Part shown: piece after piece, positions 35,826 to 51,200 of the stretch
How the letters are laid out: every line of letters starts with the position of its first letter
Position numbering within the stretch: position 1 is the stretch's first letter
From: Anarhynchus alexandrinus
Lineage: Eukaryota; Chordata; Aves; Charadriiformes; Charadriidae
Reading direction: 5' to 3'
DNA length: 64,000 nucleotides
Assembly: GCA_008711295.1 (NCBI GenBank)
Contig: VUYV01000044.1
Coordinates: 1,423,713-1,487,712 of the forward strand
The notes under the pieces: generated by a model
What the model was told of the DNA's origin: nothing
Databases searched by the model: none
Seen by the model: only the letters and a program-made list of their open reading frames with translations
Program-made: the position numbers and the translations under genes

Positions 35826-38800
35826 GAAAGAAACACAATGCATTTCTACTTCCTACCACAGACAAGAAAGGAACACAGCTTCAGAGTTGCCACTTTGCAT
35901 GTGCTGTACTCAGTCGGTGCTCGCACACAACCGCTGATTATGGTTGCATGCAGAGGAAGACGGATTGCATACACAGCTGCACCTTGCAAAATCTGCCTTA
36001 ATGTATTCGCAATTATTTACACACAAAAAAGAGGAAAGAAAGAAAAAAAAGTGTGTCTTTCACATGTTGGTTTAAAAGAGGAATTAGAAAAATTAACCTC
36101 ACAAGCACATTTTTCGTCACTAGCCCTGAGCAGGAACAAACAGTTTAGCTGATGAAAAGCTGCTTGCTGAAAGTACAGTAGCTGATCTGAACGAATTTTC
36201 CTAACTGAGCCCAGTCTAACAACATCTGCACCATTTTAAAGTGTGCACCATCTGACTGCAGCTGTTCATGGTGATGGCACAGTGTTTTCCAGCCACCTTT
36301 CCCATACTGGAATAAAGTAGTAAGCAAAGACTGAACTGGGCAAATAAGCAAGAGAAAATCCTCAATTGATTATGAAATACGATGGCAAATTTTTAACCAA
36401 ACCAGAAATCTCCCTGAAGGCAGACAATGACATTTATGGGCCTTGCTTTTTTTTTTCCTTTTCTTTCCCAAATAGCACTATGCTCCTAAGCTCTACAGAG
36501 AAGCACAAGCCCACTGCAGAGTGGTCTGGAGCCAACCTCTGTCCACAGAGCACCACAGAAACATCCTCAGAGGGCTTATTCATGTCAAGATTCCAGCCCA
36601 ATTTTACAGACTTAAAATATTTGGGCTATTCAAAAAAGCACCAGTTTGGGGTGCCTAGCCAGACCTAAATTCTTCACTGCGTCCAATACTCAACAGTAAC
36701 CTGTCCCATTCCTTCTTGGACAAGTGGAAAATTATGCCATTTTGCCAGGTCAAAGAGCTAGACAAGAGCGCAGTCTAAAAATATTGCCTGTCCTACTGCC
36801 CCAAGCCAGCCAAAGAGCTGGGTTTCACAGTTCCCCTTCACGTACATTTATTTTCTTGTGACAGGGTAAAGAAAAGCTCCCTCTCATTGTGGCATTTCTT
36901 CTCTGCACACATGTTCTTGCAGAACACAATCATATCACACACAGTCTTAACCCCCAGCTTCCTCTGAACCAGAGCAAAGAATTAGACCATTATATTTTAA
37001 ACATAAAGGGGAAGTTGAGAGAGAGCAAAGCTTGCTAGCAGACCCTGAACTGAATGGGTCCAGCAAGCAGACTGCCCTCCCCAGCATTCCCATGGCCTCT
37101 GACTTGCTTTGAATGTTTGTGAGGACTTACTAGTACTGCCTGGGTACGGATAAGGATGGACAGGCCTCTCTTAACTATAGGCTATATTAAAAGGTCATCT
37201 TCACTTGGAGCTATTTAGAACTGACAGGTCAAATGTTTTGTGCTGTGTTAGGAGGGCGGTATCGAAAGTGAGCTAGCAGTTGTGTTTCTAATTTATGTAT
37301 GTTGTAGAGTAAAGCTAAAAACGTAGCTTTGGTATCCATTTGCTCTTTCTTTACAGAGGTGCAAATAGATGGAAAAACTTAAAAGGAATTACTAAAATTT
37401 TAATTTTACTAGAAGTGGCTTTGTGATCAAAACAGTTTGTTCAAAGTATTCTGATGTTTTTAAATGAAAAACAGCTAAAGTTTTAGTTCCCTTCATCTGA
37501 AGTCAACCAAGTTACATTGCTGGGAGACGAGAAGCACATCTCTCCAATCCAACTTATGTTTCTGCAACCTGCCCTTTTCTCAATAACGCCACAAGTTTCT
37601 CCCTCACATTGCAAAAAGAATGATTAAGGCAGCTTAGGGCCCTATCACCTGGACAGTCCTTTGAAAATGGGAACAACTATTTTTAAAGCAGGTACTTCAT
37701 ATCTGCAGACCTGGAACTAGGACTAGACACAGCTTGCCCACTACCCCCATCCAGCCATAGGAATTGTCCCTGCTAAGAAAAGGACATTGACCACACCGCC
37801 TACGTGCCAGTGCACTGACTGGTGCATTTAGCAGTCGATTCATTCAGGCTGCCATTTTCTCTTCTCAAATATTTTCCCCTTAGCTGCCTTTTCATTAGAG
37901 GCTGAATAGTAGCACCTACTGTCTAGCCAAGAAATTCACACAAGGAGTTCCCTTTGGAGCTGATACTCCTGCCATTCATCCTGTCTGTCAATGCACCAGC
38001 TCCCCATCCAAGTCCATCATCAGTCACCTCAGACACTGCTGGCACTACTTCCCCCAATGACCCATCTCTACCAGTCCCAAGAACAAACCTCTAAATATGT
38101 TGCCAAAGCCCAGGTCCATGCTGGGCCAAAGCAAATAGCTTATTTAACACTTCATCCACCACGTTTAAACACTGGATTGAATTTAGCCTTTGCAAGAGTC
38201 CTAACCGCATCTGTGAACCCAGCTGATTGCCAGTTACTGAGTGCTCACACATAGCAGGGCTTTTATTTGTAATAAAATATTTAAAGTGGAAAAACACCCC
38301 AGAATTTAATAAAAGCAACAGTCTCAGATTGCCAATGACTTGTGGTGCATCTATTCAGATGCTCGGAATTCCCTACATAAATAAAGCTGGACTTTCAAGT
38401 TCTGCCAATTAAATAAATGCCTGTTTTAGCTCAGTTTTGTACTAAAACAGTAACCAATTTTACTTATACAAAATAAAGTGTGAGGTCCTGGATTGTAAAT
38501 AGGGTCTATTTGTGGATGTATTTTCACACAGTTACTTTGCCTAAATAGCTGACTGTTCAGAGAAAAACCCCATCCAATTTGCATACCTAAGCAGAAACGC
38601 ATAAGCCAACTTGAAGGCAAAACGCACATACAAAATTGCATTTAGACATCTGAGTTTTAAAGTGTTGGTCATTCCCACAGAAAATACAATAGATATAAGA
38701 GCCTTTTTAGGAATAAGTGTTTATAAAAATTACCCTGAAAGCTTATAGAGGCAACATCTTTTCTAGAGAGTTTGTTTCAGCCTTCTTGTACAGTGAAGAT

Positions 38801-40094
38801 CCCAAGAAAAGAATTATGGATGCTCCATCAACTGTCACCTCAGTACAGGATCCTTTATTAAAACCCTTTTTTGTCTTTATTTGAGCCATGTACCAAATTA
38901 AGGAACTGTGTTTAAAGGCACTACAGATGGTGGATAAAGCAGAGACAGGAGTACAAGTGGGACAGTAACTCTTCCTTCTCTGCTAACAGCCTGAGCAGAG
39001 TTGCCTGCTCTCCATACTCTGGGCAATCACTCTTCTGTGACCTGGAAAGAGCCCGTCTTCCTGTTTGAACCTATTGACACTGGAAGCTGCCCTGTGGTTT
39101 TCTCCAGCCTAGGTATTAAAGCAGCAATACAAGATGGAAATAAGGGCATGACTCCACTGGTAACTATACCAACCGAAACCTGCTCTGCACCCAGTCCCTG
39201 GCTGCACATTCCTATCCTCTGCCTTGTACCAACATTGCTGCTTATGCAATTAGGCAACTGCAGCCTGATTGCAGCTGCCTGAGGTAACTCAAATAGCCAA
39301 ATGCTGACCACATAAAAATTAAGTAATTCCCTTACAGACACCTTAGCTTCCTGAACTGCATCATCTGAGCATTACTGCTAATATATGTAAGCAATTTAGA
39401 CACAAATTAGAGCTGTTTAAGCACTGCACCCACAGGTGTCTCTCAGCTTTCTAAAACTTACCCTGGAGAGCACACATCTTCTGCTAGAGCATACTAAGCT
39501 ACTCAAGTTAAACTGGGGAGACAGAGGATGGGGCTGCAATGCTTGGTCTAAACCAGAGTTTACATTTGCATCCCATCTTTGAAGTCCACTATAGCCCAGT
39601 AGAACAGGACAGTTGACCATTCTGCATGCATCAAGCCCAAAGGGACAGGTCAACTTGTTACACTACATCGTACATTGTGTACACTTTTGGACTAGAAAGT
39701 AAATAACAGAGGCTTACGGGTTTCACTGTAACATCCTGTGGCTAACACCCTGCTGGTGTGCACGAGAAGTGTTAATTGAGTGGCAAGTACATGTTAGTAA
39801 GAAGCATGGCTTGATATTCGGGCTTGAATTTTCAAAAGCAAAGAAGTGTGGCTTCAGTGTCAAACCTTCTCCATCCATCCCCTTAAGTACAGAGAGCTGC
39901 TTTCATTTCAACACTGTAGCTTTTGCCCTATTAAAATGGCAGCCTGCTTGTCCTTAAACTAAAACAAGTAACAGGCGGTTCAGCAGTGATGAAGTTACAA
40001 ACAAAACATGGTACCTGCCTCTCAGCAATCTAAGGACCTTCCCTGTACTTAATAAACTTCCCCATTTTATTTTATACAGGGTCACCTGTTTCAT

Positions 40095-40133
40095 TCCTCC
40101 CTTCCCCTCCCCCCCCCCTTTTTTTTTTCTCCA
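40095..40133 (+). repeat. Polypyrimidine tract with C10-T10 junction
   Basis: A pure pyrimidine stretch containing a run of ten C (40,109-40,118) followed directly by ten T (40,119-40,128). The homopolymer lengths are liable to sequencing error. Confidence 0.9.
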
Positions 40134-43100
40134 AAGAGTACACTAGGCTTCTTGACTCTGGGACATGTCTCACTTTGTGTCTGTTAAGCTGAAGCACAAA
40201 GCAGTGGACAAAGGGTCAACAACTCCTGACGCATGCTTCCTGCTTTCTGCATTTAATCACAGGAAAGACTTGGAGACATAAGTCAGGTCCTGCCCACACT
40301 GAGGGACTGGGTTTGGTCATGACCATCAGCAGCCAGACCCAAGTCATCCTTCTTGTTCTACCTTAATGTATACAAGACAAATTGCTGCCAGCCTCAGTTG
40401 GCACTGGAGCAGCTTACTCTGGTTTTGTTAGTGAAGCAAGTGAAGATAGGAACTTTTGTCTCTCTGCAAAAGGTTTGCACTGGTGCAGCTTCATGTCTGC
40501 TCAGCAATGGCTGTGAGCCAAGCAAAGTCATGGCCTCAGTGTGGCCAAAGGCACAACTTCTGCTGGATGTCTTGGGAAGAAAGCTCAGTCAGAGGGAAAA
40601 TATTCCCTGCTAGTTTCCCAGATAGGAAGCAGAAGGGAAGCAAAATGAGAAATAACCAAAAAAATCTTCAGGGCACTTAACTGATCCTTGAAAAAACAAT
40701 ACACAGCTCTGACACCAACACTCCTTGCAACATAAAAACAGCCATGCCAAAGAACAGAGGCTTGCTCTTGCTGTCAGCCACCGACTAAAGACAGAAGTAG
40801 GCAATACAGGACACCCGTGCAAAACATTGAGAAACCACAGCAAGAAGTCATAAGCATAGGATGTCACAAGAAGTCTTTATATTTATGTTACTAATTCTTT
40901 AATTCCACTCCAAAAAACCTAAAACCTCCTTCAGGGCAATGCACACACCTGCATGTTCTACTGAAGAAGCCTCACAACTGGAAACACATCTCCGTTACAG
41001 CTAGGTGCCTGTGTATGATTTGAATCTAATGCTTGCTATCTTTTCAGTCTTGATAGAAAATATGGTCTGTCACGCTATGAGCACCTTCAGATTTGAGCAG
41101 AACCTGTAAGCAGTCCGCATTGCAATCCCTTTGTATATACCTGGCAAGATGGCTGGGTTTTTTCTTTTGACTTTCCCCCCACCCCCCGGTAGCACGGTCC
41201 TTGAGGCCATGCGAGACACCTCAATGGGAAATGGCTGCTGCCTGCTCTAATTCTTTTCCAGTGACTCCTGGCTTCTCCAGCTAGGAATCCAAACATTTGT
41301 TGCCTTCACTTACTGCTCTGGAAAGCAACACAAGGCAAGATGTGATTACCCACAAAAGTCTATATGCTATTTCTTGTGTTATGAGCAACTGGAGCAGAAA
41401 ACAGTAAAAGCAAAGCATTTTATTACTGCTAGATATAGAAACTGTACAGAGCCTCTTTATTTATTAAAGACTACTGTAAAGCTATGCATGATCATATCGT
41501 TTCAAAGGTCAGTGCAGATGGACTGGTTGCACTGGGGGATCTTCAGCAAGTACCCATCCCACAAGTTTGCGTGAGCTACAAGCAAGAAAACTGGGTGATA
41601 AGAAGAACATGCTGTTACTTCTGCATAACTCCATCAGAACGGGAGAACTTCCTGAGAGAAAGACAAGGAGAGGTCACCCATCATATTGAACAAAAGCAAA
41701 CACTCTCTTTCAAAGAAAGAATCTATGAATTCCTCAGCGTGCCGGCACTGCATCTCAGGTATGCTGCTTGAGCCCTTCAGCGCTACAAACAGATTAAGAG
41801 GGCAACGTACCACTTCCTACATGGGGATTTCTCTCCAATAACATAAAAACAAGGCTCAGCCTGTGATGTACACATTAGAAAGATCCTAAGACATTCTTAA
41901 AAGGAAGAGTCTTCCAGCTTCTCTCCCCTCTCTTTCCACTTCTCGTTTACCTTCTCTCCCTGTTCTGACAAAGGGCTCGGTGCTGTCCTAACGCTGCTGT
42001 GTCTGAATGCCAGTACCATAAAAACACAAGTCCAAAATGCCATTTTTGCATGCAAAGGCATCACCAAAACATATAATATTTGTTAGTTTGAAAAGGTACA
42101 TTCATCAGATGGAAGGAGATATTAGGGGTAACTATCAATATAGATGCACAGACTGAGACACCACACACATCGTGAACTACTCTATACTCATTGTCTGTAT
42201 TGACTCTCACTTAATTGGTTGCTCTTCCCTCCTTGGCACCATGTAATAAAGGATCAATCTGTTTCAAATGCACATGCTGATTGAACTGGCATAATTCTAC
42301 AGAATTAAGAAGTGTTGACCTTGGCCTTAAAGGAGACAGGTCCTTTCTTACTGATGGGATTTCTGGCTCATTATCACAGTGCTAATTTACATAGCTTTCA
42401 TCATATCGCTCCTGATGCCTTGTCAATTACCGTATGTAGAGGCAGGCTGGTACCTCATCTTTATCTTACCCCTTGCCCTGGAGCTGCCAGCAATGCTCCT
42501 AATTACAGAAGAACTGTCACAACCCAAACTTTATCTTTAGGGCAAAACTCTTAAAGGAATGAACCACCCATGCATGGATGCCAGAAATCTTCTGTGATGT
42601 AACCCATGGCCCTGGATCCAAGGTCCTCCTGTGCATTGTAGTGCTGCTGGCATTTTATACAGGAGGCAGGAAGCTAATGGCAATGACTATTCAGAATCTA
42701 GGTGATTAATTATAGTCCCATGCTTACAAAATCTTTCCATTATCCTAGCATTCCCTTCAAAATCCGTTGCTTTTAATTAAATAACAGTATAACTTTGCTA
42801 CTATAACAAATCATATTAAGCCTTATTCCCCAAATGAAGTAGAGCAATTTCTAGGAATTACCTTTCTTCCACCATAGAAGATGCTGACATTTTTTGTTTT
42901 CTTTTATCTAATAGTCATTTCCATGTAATTCAAAGAATTAGTTTTTGAGATCTGAATGCTGAAGCCACAAAATAACCACATGATTATTACAGAAAAATCT
43001 GGTTTAAGCGCTGCTTGGTTTTGTTATCTTTTCTACATAAGCTTAATAAATCACCATGAATTTGCAAGGGAGGGATGGGGTGGTTCAAGCAAACTCTGTG

Positions 43101-44298
43101 CAAAACATCAGAGTATTTCAAACCCCTCTGTAAAACAAATAGAACATTGATTATATTAAAATAGGTAGAAACTAAGACTTCTCAGGTAATTGTGAGAGAA
43201 ATTTTTATGAGAAACAGGATAACAAAGTAAAAAAAAAATCATAGTACAGCTAGGCATGGACAAAGACATGTTATAGATACAGAAGCCCCTTTTCCTCACC
43301 AAAATGGCTTCATGATACCTATGTAAGTATTTCGTATGGAAATCACAATTATCCAAAAGGGCCTGTTAAAAGAAGGTACAGCACAAGTGACAATTTCCTT
43401 CCCAGAATTCAAACTTCTTTCCTTCAGCCCTTTCCAGAAACAGCATAAGGAACAATAGAGAATATGGGTGAAGGAGAGAGGCAGACCTGTAAAGAAGTGA
43501 GGGAGGTGAATAGAAGGCTAACTTTTCCTTACAAAGTTTCACGTACTGCTCTGGCATGAGACAGCACTGGGGTGCGAACTAGTCTACATCTCAGTGGAGT
43601 GACTTCAGAGAGCCCTTGCTTAAAATTTAGAACATGCCTAAATGTTGTCCAGGAAATTATTAATTAATTTTGACCTAAGCCAGAATTAAATGCTGTCTTT
43701 GACATCATAAAAAAAAGTTATGGTGGCACTGCCCAAGAGCATACTCACATACCTTGCCAAGATTTCTATGCTCCATTGTTTCTTTTCTCGCTCTTAAAAA
43801 TCCAGTTATAACATCCCTGCTTTTGGGTTTACAATATGTGATAGGATCTTATGTTCTAGTTTAGTAGCAAGAGGAAAGCAAATGCATCACTTCTATATCA
43901 GAAGGTAGTTGCTCTCCTGATGTGACAGTCTCTTCCCAAGCCCCATGAGGACAGGAAACACAATCCACACTGGCTCCATGTGGTCATTTCATGGACGTCT
44001 CTTTAAAGACAGCAGACACACTTCACTGCTCTATGCCTTCTGGTTCACATTACTCCAAGATATGCTCTTGGGTTTAAGATCTGGCAGGACCTGTTCCTCT
44101 TGGTCTCGGTGCTTCTGCATTTCATGCTAAGCACTTACCACCTATCTCTTTCTCAAAAAGACATTTAACATTGGAACTCCCTGTTGGTAAGACACCACGG
44201 GATATGGCTTGTCTGTCAGACCACCAGTGCAACTTACAACTGGTTAAAAAGGATTTTAATTTTATAGAAACCAAAATACCTATGGTTTATACCAAAGC

Positions 44299-44315
44299 TT
44301 TTTTTTTTTTTTTTT
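44299..44315 (+). repeat. Poly(T) run, 17 bp
   Basis: T17 in intron 1 with no associated element recognised. Confidence 0.95.
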
Positions 44316-47300
44316 GTATTAACAAATACACAAACATGTATACATCTTCAGTTCCTCTAACCCTCTCTACACTTTCCTCTCTTCAGTTGTCCAAGACTTT
44401 TGTTTGGGTAAAGAATTTCACAGGAAGTATCAAGAGACTTTTTTCTCATTTGCTTTTCTCCTGAGAGTCCAGCTTATTCTTACCCTTTGTGTTTCTTGTG
44501 TATTGTTCCTAGAGATTTCAGCTTCTTAAATCAACATGACTAGCCCAACAGAAGGGAATTACTTCAACCCCGGCAGAATACACAGGATTGTTTAGAGAAA
44601 AATATTTTTGCATAGATGAAAAAGTCATTGTCTTTCAGTGTCAAGGGTTAATTTTTATTGTTCTCTAGTCACAATCTATTCAGTGTTGTTAAATTTAAAC
44701 ACAGAACAACAAAGTAGCAATGCCTGAATTTAAATCCCACCAATAAACTGTTGTCACTTACAACCTGGAATAAGCCACCTCCAACCTGCAGTAAATCACT
44801 TCAACTTCTCCAGTTGTATTTGCTCATTTATAAAATGGAAACAGCATAATTCATCTGCATCCTCGCTGTGACAACATAAATGTTACCTAGATTTAGACAA
44901 AGCCTATCTATCCTGTCTCTTATAGTGGCAAGGAAGAATTGCTTAAGGAAGAAGTATAAGAGAGCAAGTACAAATTGCTCATTCCACCAGCATACTCTCC
45001 TAGTTTCTGATAATTTCCAGAGATGACATTCACATCATAACGTTTAATACTCACCATGTGTGAAATACAGGTGAAATCCTATCAAGTCAATGGGGCATTA
45101 GGTATGCCATAGAGCTGAAAAGTTCACCCCTAAGAAAGCCTAAACTCTGACTACGTATCCATTATTCTGTTTCCTTTACCTATGGGTCCCCATTGAGGTT
45201 TTTATGTGTTTTCTTTTCTAATGTATATTAGATTTCCATGAACAGTTTTCCATTTACTGCATTACCATCTTGGTTTTCCACATTTTACCCATTTTGTATA
45301 TATAAATATTAAAAGAACACATACTCAGATATATGCTTTTAAACTACGTCAAAGCTGTAGGAACTATACTAGATGGTAAGCTGAGTCATTAGAGAAACAG
45401 GATATGAATAAGCTAAACCTTTTCAGAGAAACCATCATGACAAGAACATCCTTGTGCAGAGCTGCCCTTAAATTATGATCAACAGAGAAACATGAACAGA
45501 GCACAAGAGACACCAGTCTTGTGGCAAAATTCATACTAACTTGAACACAAGCCATGGCAGTGACCACCTGTGAAAACTGAGCACTGGCTATAGAAGCTGG
45601 ACAATTAAAAACAGAAGCAAACTCGTCATGAAATGTAGGCCTCTGAGAGGATTACAAAGTCAAACTACAAACCAGCAGCAGGACTAGAATTAGCATCCAG
45701 GTTTCTAATCACAGAGCCGTTCCAGTCTCCAGTTAGTAGCTTTTGTTTTCAATTACTTATGTTCTTAAGGGACTGGTTCAAGATACAGATTTTGAAGTAG
45801 CTATAAATAGAAGTCCCTCTAGTTTTAATTTCTTCTGGCACCCTGGCATAAAAGAAACCCAGTAAGGGAACATGAAAAAAGGATCTGAGAAGAAAGAAGA
45901 GAAAACTTAGCAATGGATAAAGCATCACATTGCAGTGCAGGAGGGGAAGGGGTAAAAATGTGCTTCCAGGTTAACATAAAGGAACCAAATCAAAGACAAC
46001 ACAGAGCTACTTTTAACTTCACGAATGGACACAAAAATACACATCTCCTATTAATGGAGCTGTCTTGCACATGAAGCACCTTCTATTCACAAGAGCCGCT
46101 ATCAATTTTTCATGGAGTAGCTTAAGTAGCCCTTAAGAAAGCAGGTACCAGAAAGCTGCTTGATGACGTGAAAGATGAGCTCTTAAAAACTATACCATAA
46201 TCAGCAAAAAACTAAATCAATCAGCTTATACCTTATGATACGCCACTGAGGTATATACCACAGAAGCATCTAAAGACACTGGCAAATACACTTAAATCCT
46301 TTCTCCTTACCATTCCACTCACCAAGAACAATTAAGTCTAACCTGCTTTATTATTTTTCCATTAAGTATCTTCAGGCTGGCAAGCAAAGCTCTTTGAGGT
46401 AAAAATTATATGACTGAACTACATAGCAATAAAAGCTGATATGGCTGACCTGCAAGGCAAGAGAAGCTATCTGCCTAAAATATGGAGGGAAATACTGCTT
46501 CCCTCAAGGGGAACCTTCTTTGCTGACTCTCACCTGGCATTCAAGAACTAAGAGTTCAGTTTATAAACAAAGCCTCTCCTATGTGCCGCTTCCTTTTGAG
46601 TCATCACACCAGTCACTGACACTCTTCAAATTCAGCAAAAAAAAAGGAGTAATGGAGGAACAACATTTTCCAACTGTTTTCCTTCAAAAAAAGTTCATGT
46701 TAACTGATTTTTTAAAAGATTCATTCACATATACTAGTGTAGGCTAGCCTCTATCACATAAGCCATAGAATAAATGGTTAAAAGACCTACTCTGTTGTCC
46801 GAAGGCTCATTATGGTGATCATTAACTATGGAAAGGTTTATGCCAGGTAAGTCATGCAAGGATATTTTAAATGCTTAGACTCACCAGATAAAACTTCAAT
46901 CATCATAGAACCTCTTGTCCTATCTAAGCCTGTTCCAGAGACAATCCTGTGACTGGCTGAATATCTCACAAGTTATTCTTTCCATGTCATGTATTCTATC
47001 ATGTTATGGTTTTGATAGTTTATCTAGGTTATGTGCTTACAACTGGCTCTTGTAAATCATCTTTCAAGACTGACAGATTGGTTCTGAACTGGCTGCATCG
47101 ACAGGGAAGTGGCTTTTTTTTCTGCAAAACATCCAAACCCTCTACACAATGTACACCAGAAACGACAAGCCTCTCACAGAGATTTACAGCTTCTTTGTAT
47201 AAAGCAGGTGCTCTTAAAATCACTGGTTCCACAATATCCCTGGGCTTTTATTGATACCCTCAACATGCTGGCTGCTAAAACCATGAGTCAACTATACTCT

Positions 47301-48190
47301 TTTCTCCATGAAGGGTACCAGCAGTAGGATAATGTAGTATAGAACTCCATTCACATCTTGTTCCACTGAAATGTCTTATCTATGATCTAGGTGGAGAACA
47401 GAAGAGATAAAAGCAGGTATTATTACTCAGAGGTAATACCAGCTGCTGGAATGACTCTGTGCTTTGTACTGACACTTGAGGAATTACTTATATTCCATGA
47501 CAATGCAAAAAGAAAAAAAAGTTCCATTTCTTTTGAGTGTCTCATCAGAGGTACTCAAAGCATTTTATAAAAGCAGTGATCATGCTTTTACAGGCCCCAG
47601 CCCTCTGCAAAGGGATTTCAAAGCACAAACACAATAATAAAACCAAAATAATAACAATAGATATAAGGCGCTCTTCAAATAAGGTACAGAAAATACAACA
47701 GTTTGCCAGAAGGAACACAGTTAAGTCAATCACAGAGATCATCATGGACCCTATCAGCCTAACAATTACAAAATATGAAAGAGGAATAAAAGTTATATCC
47801 TCCTAGCATATTCTTTCCATATTTGCCCCTGTACAGAAAACTAGTGAAATTATTTTGTGTTAAGAACTCAGACCCTCTAGTCTGAATAGTTCCAAGACAT
47901 TTTATTCACTGGCACATCAGTGAGTTATCAGCTCTTCTGGGCTGCTGCTTCTGTTATTCCACCTTCATGGCTCTACTACAGGAATGGGGTTTTTTGGCTG
48001 CAAGTGGTTGCACACTAAGTTTGTAATGGGAAAACATTGGGCCTGCTCTCCAATGGTGTGATCTATCCTTGGTACAACATGCTGCAACACAATACTCTGG
48101 AATACCTGGGATCACATGTTCATGTTAGGGGGAGGTATTTCTTCTAAAGGAGAGAGGTCTTTTGCTGCTCAATAAACTGGAAGAATCCTG

Positions 48191-48243
48191 ATTTAGCATT
48201 TATTGTAATTATTTATTATGCTAATAAATTTAGCATTTATTAT
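48191..48243 (+). repeat. AT-rich direct repeat pair
   Basis: The unit atttagcatttatt occurs at 48,191-48,204 and 48,228-48,241, separated by AT-rich sequence with partial dyad symmetry (tttattatgctaataaa). Confidence 0.8.
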
Positions 48244-51200
48244 GAAGGTTATGTAGATATCTGTATGAATTCTGGTCCTCATATTCAGTCTCACAACTTA
48301 CTAACATTCCCCTTTAAATCAACTATAACAAAATGTTTAGTTATTTAACAAAAACAGAAAACCTTAAGGAGACTATCAAACATCAGAGCCATTTCCCTTC
48401 CAACAGAAAGGGAGAGAAGGGAGCGACCATGAACTTCAGCATTTCCAGAATGAAGCAAAAGTAGCTGAAATAATTTAGCGAAAATTCTGCTCAGAGAAAT
48501 GCATCTCCTACAGGAAGATCTGAAGCACAGATAAAATTTCCAATAAACCTTCTGAATAAATGTTACTTTTTTAAAAGAAAGAATCAAAGACAAAACACAG
48601 TTTTGCAACTTATACAGTCTGTTTTCCTCCAGCACTGAATTTTCATAACATCTTTGTGAACAAGATTTTTAAATAATACAAATCCAGAACAATTTACACT
48701 AAGAGTGCCAGAGAGGAACCACCATGCCAGTGAAGCCAGTTTTGTGAACACTTCTACCTTCAACAAGCAGGTACAGGACAGCTTTCTCAGAAACCAAAAA
48801 GCAGTGAGAGAATGAAATTAAGGCCTGATGATGAAAAAAGCCACCAGACCTAATCTTCGAGATGGAGAACTTGTTGTCCCCATTATTTTTGATTGCATGA
48901 TGTTCAGTTATTTTTTCCCCTCTTTACTCCTTTAGTTCACATATCTGTGAGCTTCAGTGCTGAAAATGCAGCTACAGAAATATGGCAACATCACAAAAAC
49001 CCAAATAATAATTCATGCAATTTCTAGTCAGATTTTACAACTGAGAAAAGTCCAAAGAGGCTTTAGCCAGAAGCCACTGAAGTCTTTTGAGTGCTTATCA
49101 AAATCCTAAACCTCCTTAGCTCATCCAGTGAATGTGAAGAATTATTTGTACGTGAGTCTGCACTGGTTTAATTAAATTAGTAAAAATCTTTCACCAAGCT
49201 AAGACTAATGGTTCACAAACATTTAGGTTTACTGACGCACTGATCTGACTTTGACAAATACTGGACAATTGGCAGGAAAGAACATAGTTATCACTGAGGC
49301 CAGAAATGAGGCAGTTACAATAACTGAGATGAAGCAATCACTCATATCTAGACCTAAAGTGACAATGAAGAAGTATCAGATTTTTCAAATGTGGTGAAAG
49401 AACAGGATTTTGACCTTGTTGATTCAAAGGGATTTAGTTAAGCATGTGCAAACCTCTGTGTAGACGCTTTGATTTCTACGGAAGTATCTTCCATCAGGTT
49501 AGTTTTAAACTGCTCTAAACTAAACTGCAAACAACCACTGCTAAAAGAGGTTTGCACAAGACTAGTGATTTGGTTTAAAAATCACTTCTCAGGTTACATG
49601 ATCACATCTGTTCATGTAAACAACGACTAAAGTGACAGCCTGAATGTAAGGAGAAAGAGTGGCAGTGAGGTCGGAAGGAAACAATGCAGGGAAGAAAGTA
49701 ACACTTTTTCATATAGGCCTACATGAAAATAGTTTAAAAAGTCACAGTCCAGCTCTATCCATCCTTTCAATGTCTGCTTCAAGTCACAATGAGAGCACCA
49801 AAAAGTATGGGCCTTTGTCAGGCTGACATTTGCATAACATTGCCAACAGTTCCTCTGATTCAAGATTCTGCTCAAGGCCTGGTTTCATAGCTTGAAGTAA
49901 CCTATTTGTGTGTGCTGATTGCAATGATGCTGGCTCCTGAGGAGCTCCAATTCTAAAACACCCCATAAAGGTTCTATTTATGGGGTGAAATCTGGACAGG
50001 CATTTTAAATAAGATATGTGATTTTACTGCTCAGGTATCAAGTGTGACACGGATGTCACATAGCAATACAGGGACGGATTCCAGCCCTCACTCACATAGC
50101 AACCATTATAACTGATGCTACCTACAAGCCCTCTCATAAAAAATACAGCTGTTTCCTCTTTGTTCCAAAGCTCTTTTGTTATTCATTAAGGACAACATAT
50201 TCAGATGGTGAAAAGGGATGTTGTTCTCTTTCTAAAATCTGAGGCTTCATGAAGTTCATGAAGCTCTCATTCCCCGGAATTATGGCATTTACATAACAAA
50301 ATGAAAGCATCAGACATACCTGATTAGCTTTGGACATTTATCTGAAAGCAGAATGTACCAAAGTTAAGGTCTCATCAGTGTGCCTGGTAGTTCAGCAACT
50401 CTCCCTTCTGGGAACTAGAGGAATGATGACATGATCAGACTGTAACCCCAGGATTCCCAAGAGCCTCCAAAGTTGTTGTCACATTAAACAGTGTGACGAA
50501 AACTTACTTCCCCAGTGCTCTCTTCAGTATTCACCCACTAAGAGGAAATATGAGGAGCTGAAAGCCTCCCTCACAAAGAAAGACAGGCTCAGTTACCAAA
50601 GTGTCACACGGCAACATAGGCTGTTACTGACCCAGAAGCATCAATTTTACATTGCAGTAACTACAGAAGACCGAGGTAAGTCTCCCGTTGCAAGTGATAT
50701 TCCTAGTAGTATTTCTGCACACAGCAGACTTTTCCACTGCTGGCTTGCATTTCTCTCTATTTTTCAAGTCTTATCAACAAAAATGCACTTACAACTTCAG
50801 TACCCACAAAAGAAGCCACAGGAAATCTGGCTATTAAATGCAGCAAAATTAACAGTGCTTAAAAGGAGAAGTGTGCATGCTATTTAAATTTTGTTATAAA
50901 TAAGATAAGCAACTGATCAGCACAGATGTCCCTAGAAAAATCAATTCTACTTTCAAGAAGCAGTGTTATAAATTGTTCTAATAATCAAATTGAGATGCAA
51001 AACAACCCAGGGATTTTTAATCGTGAAGTACATCAGATGACAGAACGTTAGTCAAATGCTCAAAAACCTCTTCATTATTGCAGTACAGTAAATGTAAAAG
51101 AATGCTGAAATCAATATAAAGTGTGACAGGCAACCAATACAAGAATGCAGAACCGGAATGATTAAAGTCTTTGTGTTCCTAAGGAAACCAGCCGCCTCTC

